From: a bacterium
Lineage (GTDB): Bacteria; Cyanobacteriota; Vampirovibrionia; Obscuribacterales; Obscuribacteraceae
DNA: 24,445 bases
Assembly: GCA_030431355.1 (NCBI GenBank)
Contig: JAUIJG010000013.1
Span: forward strand, 1-24,445
Reading direction: 5' to 3'
In this document: one piece after another, positions 1 to 7,321 of the stretch
How the letters are laid out: each line of letters starts with the position of its first letter
Numbering within the stretch: position 1 is the stretch's first letter
Made by a program: the position numbers and the translations under genes
The notes under the pieces: generated by a model
Told to the model about the DNA's origin: nothing
Database searches by the model: none
Seen by the model: only the letters and a program-made list of their open reading frames with translations

Positions 1-508
1 TAGCACGATATATGGTGGCATCATCGGAAAGCAGAACGCCGGGATAAGCCATAAAAAGCTTAAAGCTCGTGATTCCTTCATTATGAATCAGCTTCTTCAG
101 GTCACCCACTTTTTGTTTGGGCAGGTCGGTGACAATCATATGAAAGGAATAGTCGATGGCTGTTTTGCCGTCGGCTTTTTTATGCCAGATATCTAGAGCT
201 TCGGCTATCTCCTGACCCTTCGATTGAATGGCAAAATCAATGATGGTAGTGGTACCACCATGGGCAGCCGCCCTCGTTCCGGTTTCAAAATCATCGGCGG
301 AAACAGTACCGCCAAAAGGCATATCCATATGGGTATGGGCATCGATACCGCCTGGTATGACAAGCTTGCCCTTTGCGTCTATCACTTTGTCAGCCTGGGA
401 ATTCAGACTCTTACCTATGGTGCTTACCTTACCGTCTTCAATCAAAATGTCGGCATGGTAGTCATCGACAGCAGTAATAATTCTTCCATTCTGGATAAGT
501 GTTTTCAT
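1..508 (-). CDS. Dihydropyrimidinase / D-hydantoinase, N-terminal 169 residues (3' end outside window)
   Basis: Cyclic-amidohydrolase that opens dihydropyrimidine or hydantoin rings in pyrimidine catabolism; cytosolic. The reverse strand reads open from an ATG at 508 to the window edge. The N-terminal beta-sandwich contains GKLVIPGGIDAHTHMDMPFG, whose HxH (His58, His60) are the first two metal ligands. TSFKLFMAYPG carries a lysine at residue 150, the position at which this family carboxylates a lysine to bridge the two metals. Both match the family spacing, so the visible part looks intact. A weak AAGGGG lies about 6 bases before the ATG. The gene runs away from dnaG and shares the 509-853 intergenic region with it. 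Allantoinase or phenylhydantoinase are less likely alternatives; without the C-terminal substrate loops, specificity cannot be settled. Confidence 0.93.
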   Translation of the reverse strand, partial: MKTLIQNGRIITAVDDYHADILIEDGKVSTIGKSLNSQADKVIDAKGKLVIPGGIDAHTHMDMPFGGTVSADDFETGTRAAAHGGTTTIIDFAIQSKGQEIAEALDIWHKKADGKTAIDYSFHMIVTDLPKQKVGDLKKLIHNEGITSFKLFMAYPGVLLSDDATIYRA

Positions 509-853
509 ATAAACCCCTTACTTATGGACCGGCGAGATGTCTATCTTTGAAACACCAGGCTATTTTGAGTTCGGCCCGGTCTGCCAATAAGCCCCCCCCT
601 GCCGCTTAGCAAATTCAAGGGTAGGCGCATGGTTTCAAAGGGATGCCTGGGAGATTTCCAGACTGCATTATCCCAGATGCAAAAGACAAAAGATATATCG
701 AGTGAGCCGAAAAGCCATATCGGTATTGAATCCGTTTTTATCTTGAAATATCGATAAAGAAGATGTACCGGAAAAAAGGATTGAGCGGTGCTAAAGTAAA
801 TTCGGATAATTGATCAAACATATACAGCTCCCTGTCTTCGAGGAACGCATTTT
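509..853. other. Divergent intergenic region, 345 bases
   Basis: This is the space between the divergent dihydropyrimidinase and dnaG starts. I see no coding potential, no convincing RNA gene and no long inverted repeat. It holds the candidate dnaG promoter at 781-810 and a short C-tract at 592-599. The leader between the inferred transcription start (about 817) and the dnaG start is roughly 37 bases. Confidence 0.6.
781..810 (+). promoter_or_regulatory. Candidate sigma-70 promoter for dnaG-rpoD
   Basis: TTGAGC (781-786), an 18-base spacer and GATAAT (805-810) match the sigma-70 consensus at 4/6 and 5/6. The site ends about 43 bases before the dnaG start. The match is visible; its use is inferred. 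Confidence 0.5.
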
Positions 854-2962
854 TTGAAAGGCGTCACAAACGATGTCATATCCGAGGTTCGTGCCCGGGC
901 CAGTATTCTGGATGTCATTTCAGAGACCGTCGTATTAAAGCGCGCCGGCAAAGAATATAAAGGACTCTGCCCTTTTCACAAAGAAAAGACACCTTCTTTC
1001 AATGTCAGTACCGACAAAGAAATTTTCAAATGTTTTGGCTGCAATGAAGGCGGCGATGTTTTCACTTTCATCCAGAAAATTAAAGGAGTCAATTTCTACG
1101 AAGCTGTTCGAGTCCTGGCGGAAAAGTACGGCGTAGCGCTGGTAGAGACAGAACAAGAGAGACAGGAGTATGACAAGAAAAACTCCGTCAAACTGCTCTA
1201 TGAGCAAGCTACAGTCTTTTACCAGCGCCTGCTAAAGGATCCCACCGAAGGGGCGGAAGCCAGAGCCTATCTGGAGAAGCGTGGGATTACCGAAGAGACC
1301 ATAGAAAAATTTCGTCTGGGTTTTGCTCCAAACACCTGGGACAGCCTGCTCAATTATCTGACCGCAAACGCAAAGGTCTCGGAAGCGACCCTTGCCGAAG
1401 CAGGCCTGGTCAGAAAGAGGCAGAGCGGTACAAATCATTTCGACCTCTTTCGCAATCGCTTAATGATTCCTATCTGTGACGATCAAGGCAAGGTCATTGC
1501 TTTTGGCGGCAGGACCCTGGGAGATGACCAGATCAAATATCTGAATTCGCCTGAGACTCCCATCTATCACAAGGGGCAGCATCTGTTCGGTCTTCATCTT
1601 GCCAAAGATCACATAGTAAAAGAAGATTCTGTTATCGTGGTGGAAGGCTATTTCGACGCCATAACTCCCCACCAGTTTGGCTTCGGAAATACGGTGGCCA
1701 CACTCGGCACCGCCCTGACCGAACAGCAGGCAAAGCTACTGGTTAAATACACTGACTCCAAAAGAGTTTATCTCTCTTTTGATGCTGACGAGGCTGGGGC
1801 TAGAGCAGTTAAAAGAGGCGTGGAAACCCTCAGCCAAATTGCGATAGGCGTAGGAATTGAGCTTAGAGTAATTAGGGTTCCTGGCGGGAAAGACCCTGAC
1901 GGCTGCCTCACCCAGGATGAAAATGGACCGAAAGTTTTCGCTGAAGCGATTGAGAACGCTCCTCTTATGTTCGACTATCAAATTGACGAAGTCTTGAAAC
2001 CGATAAACCTTTCCACCCATACTGGAAGAATAGAAGCAGCGCGAAAAGTGGTCCCGATTGTCGCTCCAACTAGCGAAGCTGTTACCAGAGTAGAGCAGAT
2101 TCGGCAGCTAGCGGGAAGAATAAATATCGGCGAAGAAGAGCTTCTCTCCGATGTTCGGCAATACAGAAGGGAACATCGCCTCGATACGGAAGAGCGAGAA
2201 TTCCAGGCTAGAAACAATCAGTACCAGAACCAGGGCTTCCAAAAGCGTGGCGGTGGCGGCAATTTCAACCGCCAGAAAGGCCAGGGCGATGGCGGTCAGT
2301 TTAAAAAAGGAAATCGCCAGAAAGGCGGTCAATACAATGGCGGCAATCGTTTCAATAGAGGCAGGGAAGAGCCGGAGGAGAGATTTCAGCCACCTCCGCA
2401 AATTGCCGGTCGCTCGGCTCCTTCCGGATTGACCGAAGCAGAAAAGCAGTTACTGGCTCTTTATCTCACTTCCAGGGAAGACCATGAGCGGGTGCACGCT
2501 TACATGGCAGAGGAGCGGCTGGTCAGCCCGGAACATCAGAAGATTAAAGAGGCTGTGGAGGGCATCGGCTCCAGTTTCGACAGCATGGAAGATTTACGCT
2601 GCCGCTTACAAGATAGACTGGCCCCCGATGAACGTTTATCGGCCTTTCTAACGGAAATTATTTTAAGAGCCGAGGCCCTGCAAAAACAGGATCTTCCCGT
2701 CGATGTGGTAGTCATGAATTGCCGAGCACGCATTCTGGAAGAGAGACTTACTTCCCTGGTTCAGACCCTCAGAACCCTGCTGGGGCAAGCTTCTGACGAT
2801 AGTGAAGAAGTGGAGATTCAGACCTCAATAGTCACTTTGACCAGATTAGCGGTAGAATTACGATCAACAAAAACTTTAGAAGAATTAGTGTTATTGAGGA
2901 ATAAAATTGAGCCATTGGAGGCTAAATATATACAGCGACCCAATACGGAGTCCAAGGTGTGA
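854..2962 (+). CDS. dnaG: DNA primase DnaG
   Basis: Synthesises RNA primers for the replication fork and interacts with DnaB helicase. The 702-residue protein is longer than the roughly 580-640 usual for the family. The N-terminal CHC2 zinc ribbon has Cys39, His42, Cys60 and Cys63. The catalytic core follows, with a Toprim domain showing VVEGYFDAI (Glu264), SFDADEAG (Asp310, Asp312) and GGKDPDG (346-349). Residues about 451-510 are a Gly/Asn/Gln/Arg/Lys-rich linker unlike ordinary primase, then a helical C-terminal domain (about 525-690) in the place of the DnaB-binding domain. The start is TTG at 854, because GAGGAA (840-845) lies 8 bases upstream and no ATG fits. The last codons overlap the rpoD start, so the two are probably co-translated. 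Confidence 0.96.
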   Translation: MKGVTNDVISEVRARASILDVISETVVLKRAGKEYKGLCPFHKEKTPSFNVSTDKEIFKCFGCNEGGDVFTFIQKIKGVNFYEAVRVLAEKYGVALVETEQERQEYDKKNSVKLLYEQATVFYQRLLKDPTEGAEARAYLEKRGITEETIEKFRLGFAPNTWDSLLNYLTANAKVSEATLAEAGLVRKRQSGTNHFDLFRNRLMIPICDDQGKVIAFGGRTLGDDQIKYLNSPETPIYHKGQHLFGLHLAKDHIVKEDSVIVVEGYFDAITPHQFGFGNTVATLGTALTEQQAKLLVKYTDSKRVYLSFDADEAGARAVKRGVETLSQIAIGVGIELRVIRVPGGKDPDGCLTQDENGPKVFAEAIENAPLMFDYQIDEVLKPINLSTHTGRIEAARKVVPIVAPTSEAVTRVEQIRQLAGRINIGEEELLSDVRQYRREHRLDTEEREFQARNNQYQNQGFQKRGGGGNFNRQKGQGDGGQFKKGNRQKGGQYNGGNRFNRGREEPEERFQPPPQIAGRSAPSGLTEAEKQLLALYLTSREDHERVHAYMAEERLVSPEHQKIKEAVEGIGSSFDSMEDLRCRLQDRLAPDERLSAFLTEIILRAEALQKQDLPVDVVVMNCRARILEERLTSLVQTLRTLLGQASDDSEEVEIQTSIVTLTRLAVELRSTKTLEELVLLRNKIEPLEAKYIQRPNTESKV
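2837..2864 (+). promoter_or_regulatory. Possible internal promoter for rpoD
   Basis: Inside the 3' end of dnaG, TTGACC (2837-2842) and TACGAT (2859-2864) are separated by 16 bases. The local sequence turns AT-rich here. It would give rpoD its own transcript with a leader of about 88 bases. Internal promoters in dnaG that drive rpoD are known in other bacteria; for this site it is only a sequence match. Confidence 0.3.
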
Positions 2963-4047
2963 CTAAAGGCAAAAGCAACGGAAAAAGTAAAAGCAAAGAT
3001 AAATCCAAGAGCAAGAACCAGGAAGATTCTTTTATAAAGAAACTGGACAAGCTCGAGGAAGCAGGCAAGAAGAGGCAGCGTTCCGGCCTCGATGAGCTGC
3101 TCGATGCGGCCGGGTCTAAAGAAGATGACCCGGAGGATTCTGAACTCGAAAAAGAAGAAGAGGAGAAGGAGGAAGAGGAGAATCTTGAAACAGTTTCAAA
3201 AAGTCTCCCTTCCGATGATCCTGTACGAATGTACTTACGCGAGATAGGCAGAATTCCGCTCTTAAAAGCAGATCAGGAAATTGAACTGGCTAGAAAAATT
3301 GAAATGGGTGGCGCCGAAGGGGCCATTGCCAAGAGAAAGTTGACCCAGGCGAACCTCCGCCTGGTGGTTTCAATTGCCAAGAAGTATGTAGGCAGAGGAA
3401 TGCTCTTCCTTGATTTGATTCAAGAAGGAAATCTCGGTCTTATCAGGGCAGCGGAAAAATTCGATTACGAAAGAGGCTACAAGTTCAGCACCTATGCCAC
3501 CTGGTGGATTCGTCAGGCGATCACCAGAGCCATAGCTGACCAGGCAAGAACCATACGGATTCCGGTCCATATGGTGGAAACCATCAACAAACTCAAGAAA
3601 GTAACCAGAAAACTGGCCCAGGACAAAGGCAGAAAGCCGACCGAGGAAGAGATAGCAGAAGCGATGGAGATCACGGTCAGCAAATTGCGAGATATCGTAA
3701 AAGTAGCCCAGGAGCCAATTTCCCTCGAAACCCCGATAGGAAAAGAAGAGGACAGCAAACTCGGAGATTTCATCGAGGACCGCGACGCAGAGACTCCCGC
3801 CAGCAATGTAACCCAGGAGCTTCTCCGGGAAGACATTATCGAAGTGATGGCAGGTCTGTCACCCAGAGAAAGGGATGTACTGAGACTGCGCTTCGGACTG
3901 GACGACGGCAGGACCCGCACCCTGGAAGAAGTCGGACAACTCTTCGGCGTAACCAGGGAGAGAATCAGACAGATCGAAGCCAAGGCTTTGAGAAAGCTGA
4001 GACATCCAAATCGCAGTCGTCGTTTGAGAGAATACATCGACGATTAA
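2959..4047 (+). CDS. rpoD: Primary RNA polymerase sigma factor RpoD (sigma-70/SigA)
   Basis: Directs core RNA polymerase to housekeeping promoters. The 362-residue protein has region 1.2 ([17 protein letters not shown], about 86-102), the complete region 2 core (about 128-200, including [13 protein letters not shown] for -10 recognition and melting), region 3 (about 205-285) and region 4 with [20 protein letters not shown] at 331-350 as the -35 helix-turn-helix. It lacks a conventional region 1.1. Instead it has a Lys/Ser-rich stretch (residues 1-28) and a run of Glu/Asp (about 54-76). The start is GTG at 2959, overlapping the dnaG stop by 4 bases (GTGA), which suggests translational coupling. 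This is the expected housekeeping sigma by length and motif completeness. Confidence 0.97.
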   Translation: MTKGKSNGKSKSKDKSKSKNQEDSFIKKLDKLEEAGKKRQRSGLDELLDAAGSKEDDPEDSELEKEEEEKEEEENLETVSKSLPSDDPVRMYLREIGRIPLLKADQEIELARKIEMGGAEGAIAKRKLTQANLRLVVSIAKKYVGRGMLFLDLIQEGNLGLIRAAEKFDYERGYKFSTYATWWIRQAITRAIADQARTIRIPVHMVETINKLKKVTRKLAQDKGRKPTEEEIAEAMEITVSKLRDIVKVAQEPISLETPIGKEEDSKLGDFIEDRDAETPASNVTQELLREDIIEVMAGLSPRERDVLRLRFGLDDGRTRTLEEVGQLFGVTRERIRQIEAKALRKLRHPNRSRRLREYIDD

Positions 4048-4095
4048 CGCCTGGAAGACGAAGTACTTTCATGGGACGCATCTTTGCACTATCTG

Positions 4096-4116
4096 CGACA
4101 CCACTTTCCGGTGTCG
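4096..4116. terminator. Weak hairpin between convergent rpoD and rqcP
   Basis: CGACACC (4096-4102) pairs perfectly with GGTGTCG (4110-4116) around a 7-base loop. It sits between the convergent stops of rpoD (4047) and the S4 gene (4171). No clear U-tract follows on either strand, so it may end or stabilise transcripts rather than act as a classical intrinsic terminator. Confidence 0.4.
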
Positions 4117-4170
4117 TGCTTTAGCTATCTAATAAGAAGGGTAAGTCAAACTGATGGCTCCTCCCAGGAG

Positions 4171-4482
4171 CTACCACATCTCATCATCCGGCAGCCATTC
4201 CAGCACTTCCGGCGGTCTTTTGATCTCTTCCACCACCTCATAGAGATCGGCAGCAAATTTGGCCGGAGGCGTCTTCAATGGAACACTGACCACCTTTATG
4301 GTAAGAGCCCTGGAGCCCAATTCGATATGAACCGAATCTCCTTCTCGAAGAGTCAGAGCTGACTTGGCTGGCTTCTCATTCACATAAACACGCCCTTGCT
4401 CACAGGCCATCTGGGCGACGGTTCTCCGCTTTATCAAACGAGATACTTTCAGCCACTTATCTAATCGCACAGCTACCTCCAT
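4171..4482 (-). CDS. rqcP: S4-domain RNA-binding protein, RqcP-like (formerly YabO)
   Basis: RqcP works with RqcH on stalled 50S ribosomal subunits, helping add alanine tails during bacterial ribosome-associated quality control. The protein is about 100 residues and is almost entirely an S4 fold: RLDKWLKVSRLIKRRTVAQM followed by QGRVYVNEKPAKSALTLREG. The VSRLIKRRT signature and the size fit RqcP; Hsp15 is the alternative. The ATG at 4482 gives 103 residues. A GTG at 4470 (residue 5) gives a protein starting at RLDKW, as RqcP proteins do, and has GGAGGT only 4 bases upstream, inside the longer reading frame. I list the longer form, but either start is possible. It lies downstream of the TPR gene on the same strand, preceded by a tandem repeat that carries -10-like boxes. 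Confidence 0.85.
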   Translation of the reverse strand: MEVAVRLDKWLKVSRLIKRRTVAQMACEQGRVYVNEKPAKSALTLREGDSVHIELGSRALTIKVVSVPLKTPPAKFAADLYEVVEEIKRPPEVLEWLPDDEMW

Positions 4483-4515
4483 TCTTCATTTGAATGCCCG
4501 GTTTCAAAAATCCAT

Positions 4516-4549
4516 ATTATAGAACTTACTTGATTATAGAACTTACTTG
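4516..4549 (-). repeat. Perfect 17-base tandem duplication carrying two TATAAT boxes
   Basis: The units 4516-4532 and 4533-4549 are identical. On the reverse strand each reads CAAGTAAGTTCTATAAT, so a perfect TATAAT occurs twice (4521-4516 and 4538-4533) just upstream of rqcP. The unit farther from rqcP also contains the TAA stop of the TPR gene (4545-4543). No good -35 element is visible at 17 bases for either box. Confidence 0.75.
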
Positions 4550-5559
4550 GTCCAATCCGGCGCGAAAGAAAAAGGCACCAGATCGCTATCTAACTTTTTC
4601 AGGCGAATCCGATCCATTTTTGCCAGTTTCGGACTGCCCAGCTTATCATAGAGACGTGCCCTGGCCACCAAGACCGGTCTGTGGTTGGGGGCTTTGCTTA
4701 ACGCCAGAGAATAGTCTTTCAAAGCCAGATCGTTTTTGCCGAGTTTCTCGAGCACATAGCCCCTTCTCTCAAGGGTTCTGTAATCGCCACTATTCCGCTT
4801 GACCAGATTGTTGTAGTCAATCAAAGCCTTTGCCCAGTCTTTCTTAAGGGTGTGTAGAACCGCTCTCTTATGCAAAGCTTGAATATTGCCAGGCTGAAAT
4901 TTTAAAGATTCAGACAAAGCCTCCAGGGCCTGATTGTCTTTTTTCTGGTGCATGTATATGCGTGCTTTCAAATAATAGTTGCCGGAATTCTTAGGATCCA
5001 GCTTGAGGGCTCTGTTGATAAGGACCAATGCCTGGTCGTCATTATGCAACCGATGCTCCAGACTGGATAGAAAAGCGAGAGAATCCACATCATCAGGGAC
5101 TTTCTTGACGATATGACGGTAGTGCTTGCGAGCCTCTTCATTGTCTTCATTGAGAAACAAAAGATGAGCCAGGCTGCGTTCTAAATCTAGAGACCCGGGG
5201 CTTTGTTTGAAGTACTTTCTGGCAAGGGTAAGCGCCTGGTGCTGGGTTCTTTGCCGGTGGCCAAGCAATTCAACTTTCAAAACCTGGGCGGCGGCATTTC
5301 CAGGATTTTTAGCCAGTTCGCCATCGGCGAACCTCATGGCTTGTGCGTAGTCTCCTCTCTTGAAAATCGCGCTTGCCGGCTGACCATAAAAACTATTCAC
5401 CCTCTGATGCTTATTGGCAGCCTGAACGGCCTGCGGAGAAGAGACAGGCAGCACTGCAAGAATCAAGAGCGCCAGGTAGCCAAGAGTGACTGCACCATGC
5501 CCGCCGGAAATCTTGTCACTATTGTCGCTCTGCACAGATCTAATTCTAAACCCAGTCAT
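4543..5559 (-). CDS. Secreted or membrane-anchored TPR-repeat protein
   Basis: A 338-residue protein with an N-terminal hydrophobic segment (about 25-47, ending SSPQAVQAAN) that could be a signal peptide with cleavage near 48 or an uncleaved anchor. From about residue 60 to 315 it is made of tetratricopeptide repeats, visible from recurring patterns such as LKLDPKNSGNYYLKARIYM and LKFQPGNIQALHKRAVL. TPRs are protein-protein interaction scaffolds, so it is probably an extracytoplasmic adaptor; the partner is unknown. The ATG at 5559 has AGGATAGG about 5 bases upstream. The gene precedes rqcP on the same strand with a 60-base gap. No enzymatic domain is visible. Confidence 0.88.
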   Translation of the reverse strand: MTGFRIRSVQSDNSDKISGGHGAVTLGYLALLILAVLPVSSPQAVQAANKHQRVNSFYGQPASAIFKRGDYAQAMRFADGELAKNPGNAAAQVLKVELLGHRQRTQHQALTLARKYFKQSPGSLDLERSLAHLLFLNEDNEEARKHYRHIVKKVPDDVDSLAFLSSLEHRLHNDDQALVLINRALKLDPKNSGNYYLKARIYMHQKKDNQALEALSESLKFQPGNIQALHKRAVLHTLKKDWAKALIDYNNLVKRNSGDYRTLERRGYVLEKLGKNDLALKDYSLALSKAPNHRPVLVARARLYDKLGSPKLAKMDRIRLKKLDSDLVPFSFAPDWTK

Positions 5560-5878
5560 TGTTGCCTATCCTGCACTTCCGAGCCGCTCAAAATTCTGCG
5601 GCGCACACCCGCCTCACTATCCAATTTGCCCGATTTTTCATTCCTTGTAAATACAGGTGAAAGACTCAGATTTGATTCCCCGGAAACTGCATCTATCTAC
5701 CGGTGGTCAAGATGTTCTACTTTCCCGAAACTTTCAAATCGCTCTTGAAAGCCGAATTGCAGGACTCTTAAAAGTCACAAAAGTCATAACGATAGAGATA
5801 AGCTATCTGATCGTGTATCCTTTAAACTGTAGTAATTTGGTTTAGCCTTAGCGAATCAAAAGCTTTCGTGGTGTCCAA
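5560..5878. other. Divergent intergenic region, 319 bases
   Basis: This separates the TPR gene (-) from the efflux operon (+). No credible coding frame is visible. Around 5764-5786 there is a small repeat cluster: an imperfect dyad GACTCTTAAAAGTC followed by a second AAAAGTCA at 9-base spacing (5770-5777 and 5779-5786). It could be an operator for a regulator of the efflux genes, but no regulator is adjacent and I cannot name a family. No strong sigma-70 pair was found. Confidence 0.45.
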
Positions 5879-7306
5879 GTGCGTTTCTTCGCCCCAGATA
5901 CAAGCAACCACATACGGTTCCACCGCTCCTTCCCACAAGTTGCGGTAATTTTTTTCGCCCTGATTCTGGTGGCTCTCACCAGCGCCTGTCAAAAAGCCGA
6001 AGAAGAGAAGATCCAGCAAGAATCGAAAACAATAACCGGTCCCAGGGTGCTGAAGATAACAGATGAGGTAATCAAACGCCTGGAGCTAAAGACCGAAGTA
6101 ATACAGAACAAACCGGTGGCAGTTCCTCTTCATTTGACCGGTCGGGTAGAGCCCGATGTCCAGAAAGAGGTTGATATCAGCACCAGATTATCTGGAAGAA
6201 TCACTGAGATACTTGTGAAACCAGGAGAGATAGTAAACAAAGGAGCAGTGCTGGCTCTTATCGATAGCCGGGAGATAAGTGATCTGCAATCCCAGCTTCT
6301 CGAAGGTCGATCGAAACTTAGAATTGCCGAGCTGCATGAAGACAGAGAAAGACAAATTTATGAAGAGCAGGTGCGCAGACCGACCCAACTGATCAAAGCG
6401 CGGGCTCTCTACAATGAAGCAAAAGTGCAAAAAGAGTTGGCCGAATCAGAATACAAAAGACTGAGCGGACTATTCAAAGAGAAGATTGCCGCCACCAAAG
6501 ATTATGTGGCCGCCAAAGCCAACCTGGCCAAAGCCCAGGTCAATTATGAAGAGAGCCAGGCTAACTTTAAAAGAGAAGAACACCTGTACAAGAACCGCGC
6601 CATGCTCAAACGAGACTATCAACTCGCCCAGGCTGAAGCGGAAAGAGCCAAAAATCATGTCAAAATGCTGACCCAGCGCCTGCAGTTCCTCGGCTCCGAT
6701 AAAGCGCTCATGGACAAGGTGGTTGAAACCGGTCAAATAAGCGGTACCGTAAGAGTGATCGCTCCGATAGGCGGGATCGTCAGCTACCGTGATGTGGCTG
6801 TGGGAGAGCAGATCAAGCCCGACCGCTTGATATTTACCATCAGCGACATGTCCACTGTTCTGCTTCGTGTCGACTTACCCGAGGTTGATCTGGGCAAGGT
6901 AAAACTGGGGGACAAAGTAAAAATCCAACTTGCCAGCTACCCTGGAGAAGTATTTCAGGGTACCGTCAGTTATATAAGCGTGCGGGTAAATCCCACCACA
7001 AGAACCGTGGCTGTTAGAGCCCGATTGAACAACAAGAAAGGCTTGCTCAAGAAATTCATGTTCGCCGAAATCGAACTTGAAGGAGCGGCTGAGACAGTAC
7101 TTGCTTGTCCCAACGACGCTATTCAAGAAAACAATGATGAAAAGATAGTTTTTGTCAAAACACCGGAAGGCTTTGAAGAGAGACGGGTAAAAATCGGCTT
7201 CGAAGGCGAAAAATATTGCCAGGTTCTGGCTGGTTTGCACGAAGGTGAAGTGGTGGCAACCCAGGGTAGTTTGATGCTCAAAACAGAAATTTCACACCTG
7301 CATTAA
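5879..7306 (+). CDS. RND efflux periplasmic adaptor (CusB/CzcB family), probable lipoprotein
   Basis: Membrane fusion protein linking an inner-membrane RND pump to an outer-membrane channel. The 475-residue protein starts with a lipoprotein-like signal peptide (LILVALTSACQK, Cys37; the residue at -3 is Thr, an imperfect lipobox). A biotinyl-lipoyl half-domain follows (RLSGRITEILVKPGEIVNKG), then a long alpha-helical hairpin rich in Ala/Glu/Lys (about 125-275), the second lipoyl half (RVIAPIGGIVSYRDVAVGE) and beta-barrel regions (about 320-400). The start is GTG at 5879; its ribosome-binding site is poor and it is the least certain part of the call. The pump starts 15 bases after the stop, so they form an operon. 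No His- or Met-rich metal-binding tail is visible, so the metal cannot be predicted from this subunit. Confidence 0.93.
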   Translation: MRFFAPDTSNHIRFHRSFPQVAVIFFALILVALTSACQKAEEEKIQQESKTITGPRVLKITDEVIKRLELKTEVIQNKPVAVPLHLTGRVEPDVQKEVDISTRLSGRITEILVKPGEIVNKGAVLALIDSREISDLQSQLLEGRSKLRIAELHEDRERQIYEEQVRRPTQLIKARALYNEAKVQKELAESEYKRLSGLFKEKIAATKDYVAAKANLAKAQVNYEESQANFKREEHLYKNRAMLKRDYQLAQAEAERAKNHVKMLTQRLQFLGSDKALMDKVVETGQISGTVRVIAPIGGIVSYRDVAVGEQIKPDRLIFTISDMSTVLLRVDLPEVDLGKVKLGDKVKIQLASYPGEVFQGTVSYISVRVNPTTRTVAVRARLNNKKGLLKKFMFAEIELEGAAETVLACPNDAIQENNDEKIVFVKTPEGFEERRVKIGFEGEKYCQVLAGLHEGEVVATQGSLMLKTEISHLH

Positions 7307-7321
7307 TTTGGTGGCAAGCAA

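Noticed and set aside
224..550. Forward frames in the first 550 bases
   Set aside because: They lie opposite the dihydropyrimidinase, whose metal-binding motifs are unmistakable.
3513..4037. 174-codon reverse-strand frame opposite rpoD
   Set aside because: Composition is Ser/Leu-rich as expected of a complementary frame, and it is wholly covered by the strongly supported rpoD.
5203..5748. 181-codon forward frame opposite the secreted TPR gene and its upstream region
   Set aside because: Mostly antisense to the TPR gene, with unlikely composition and no domain. I considered a gene in 5560-5748 but found no support.
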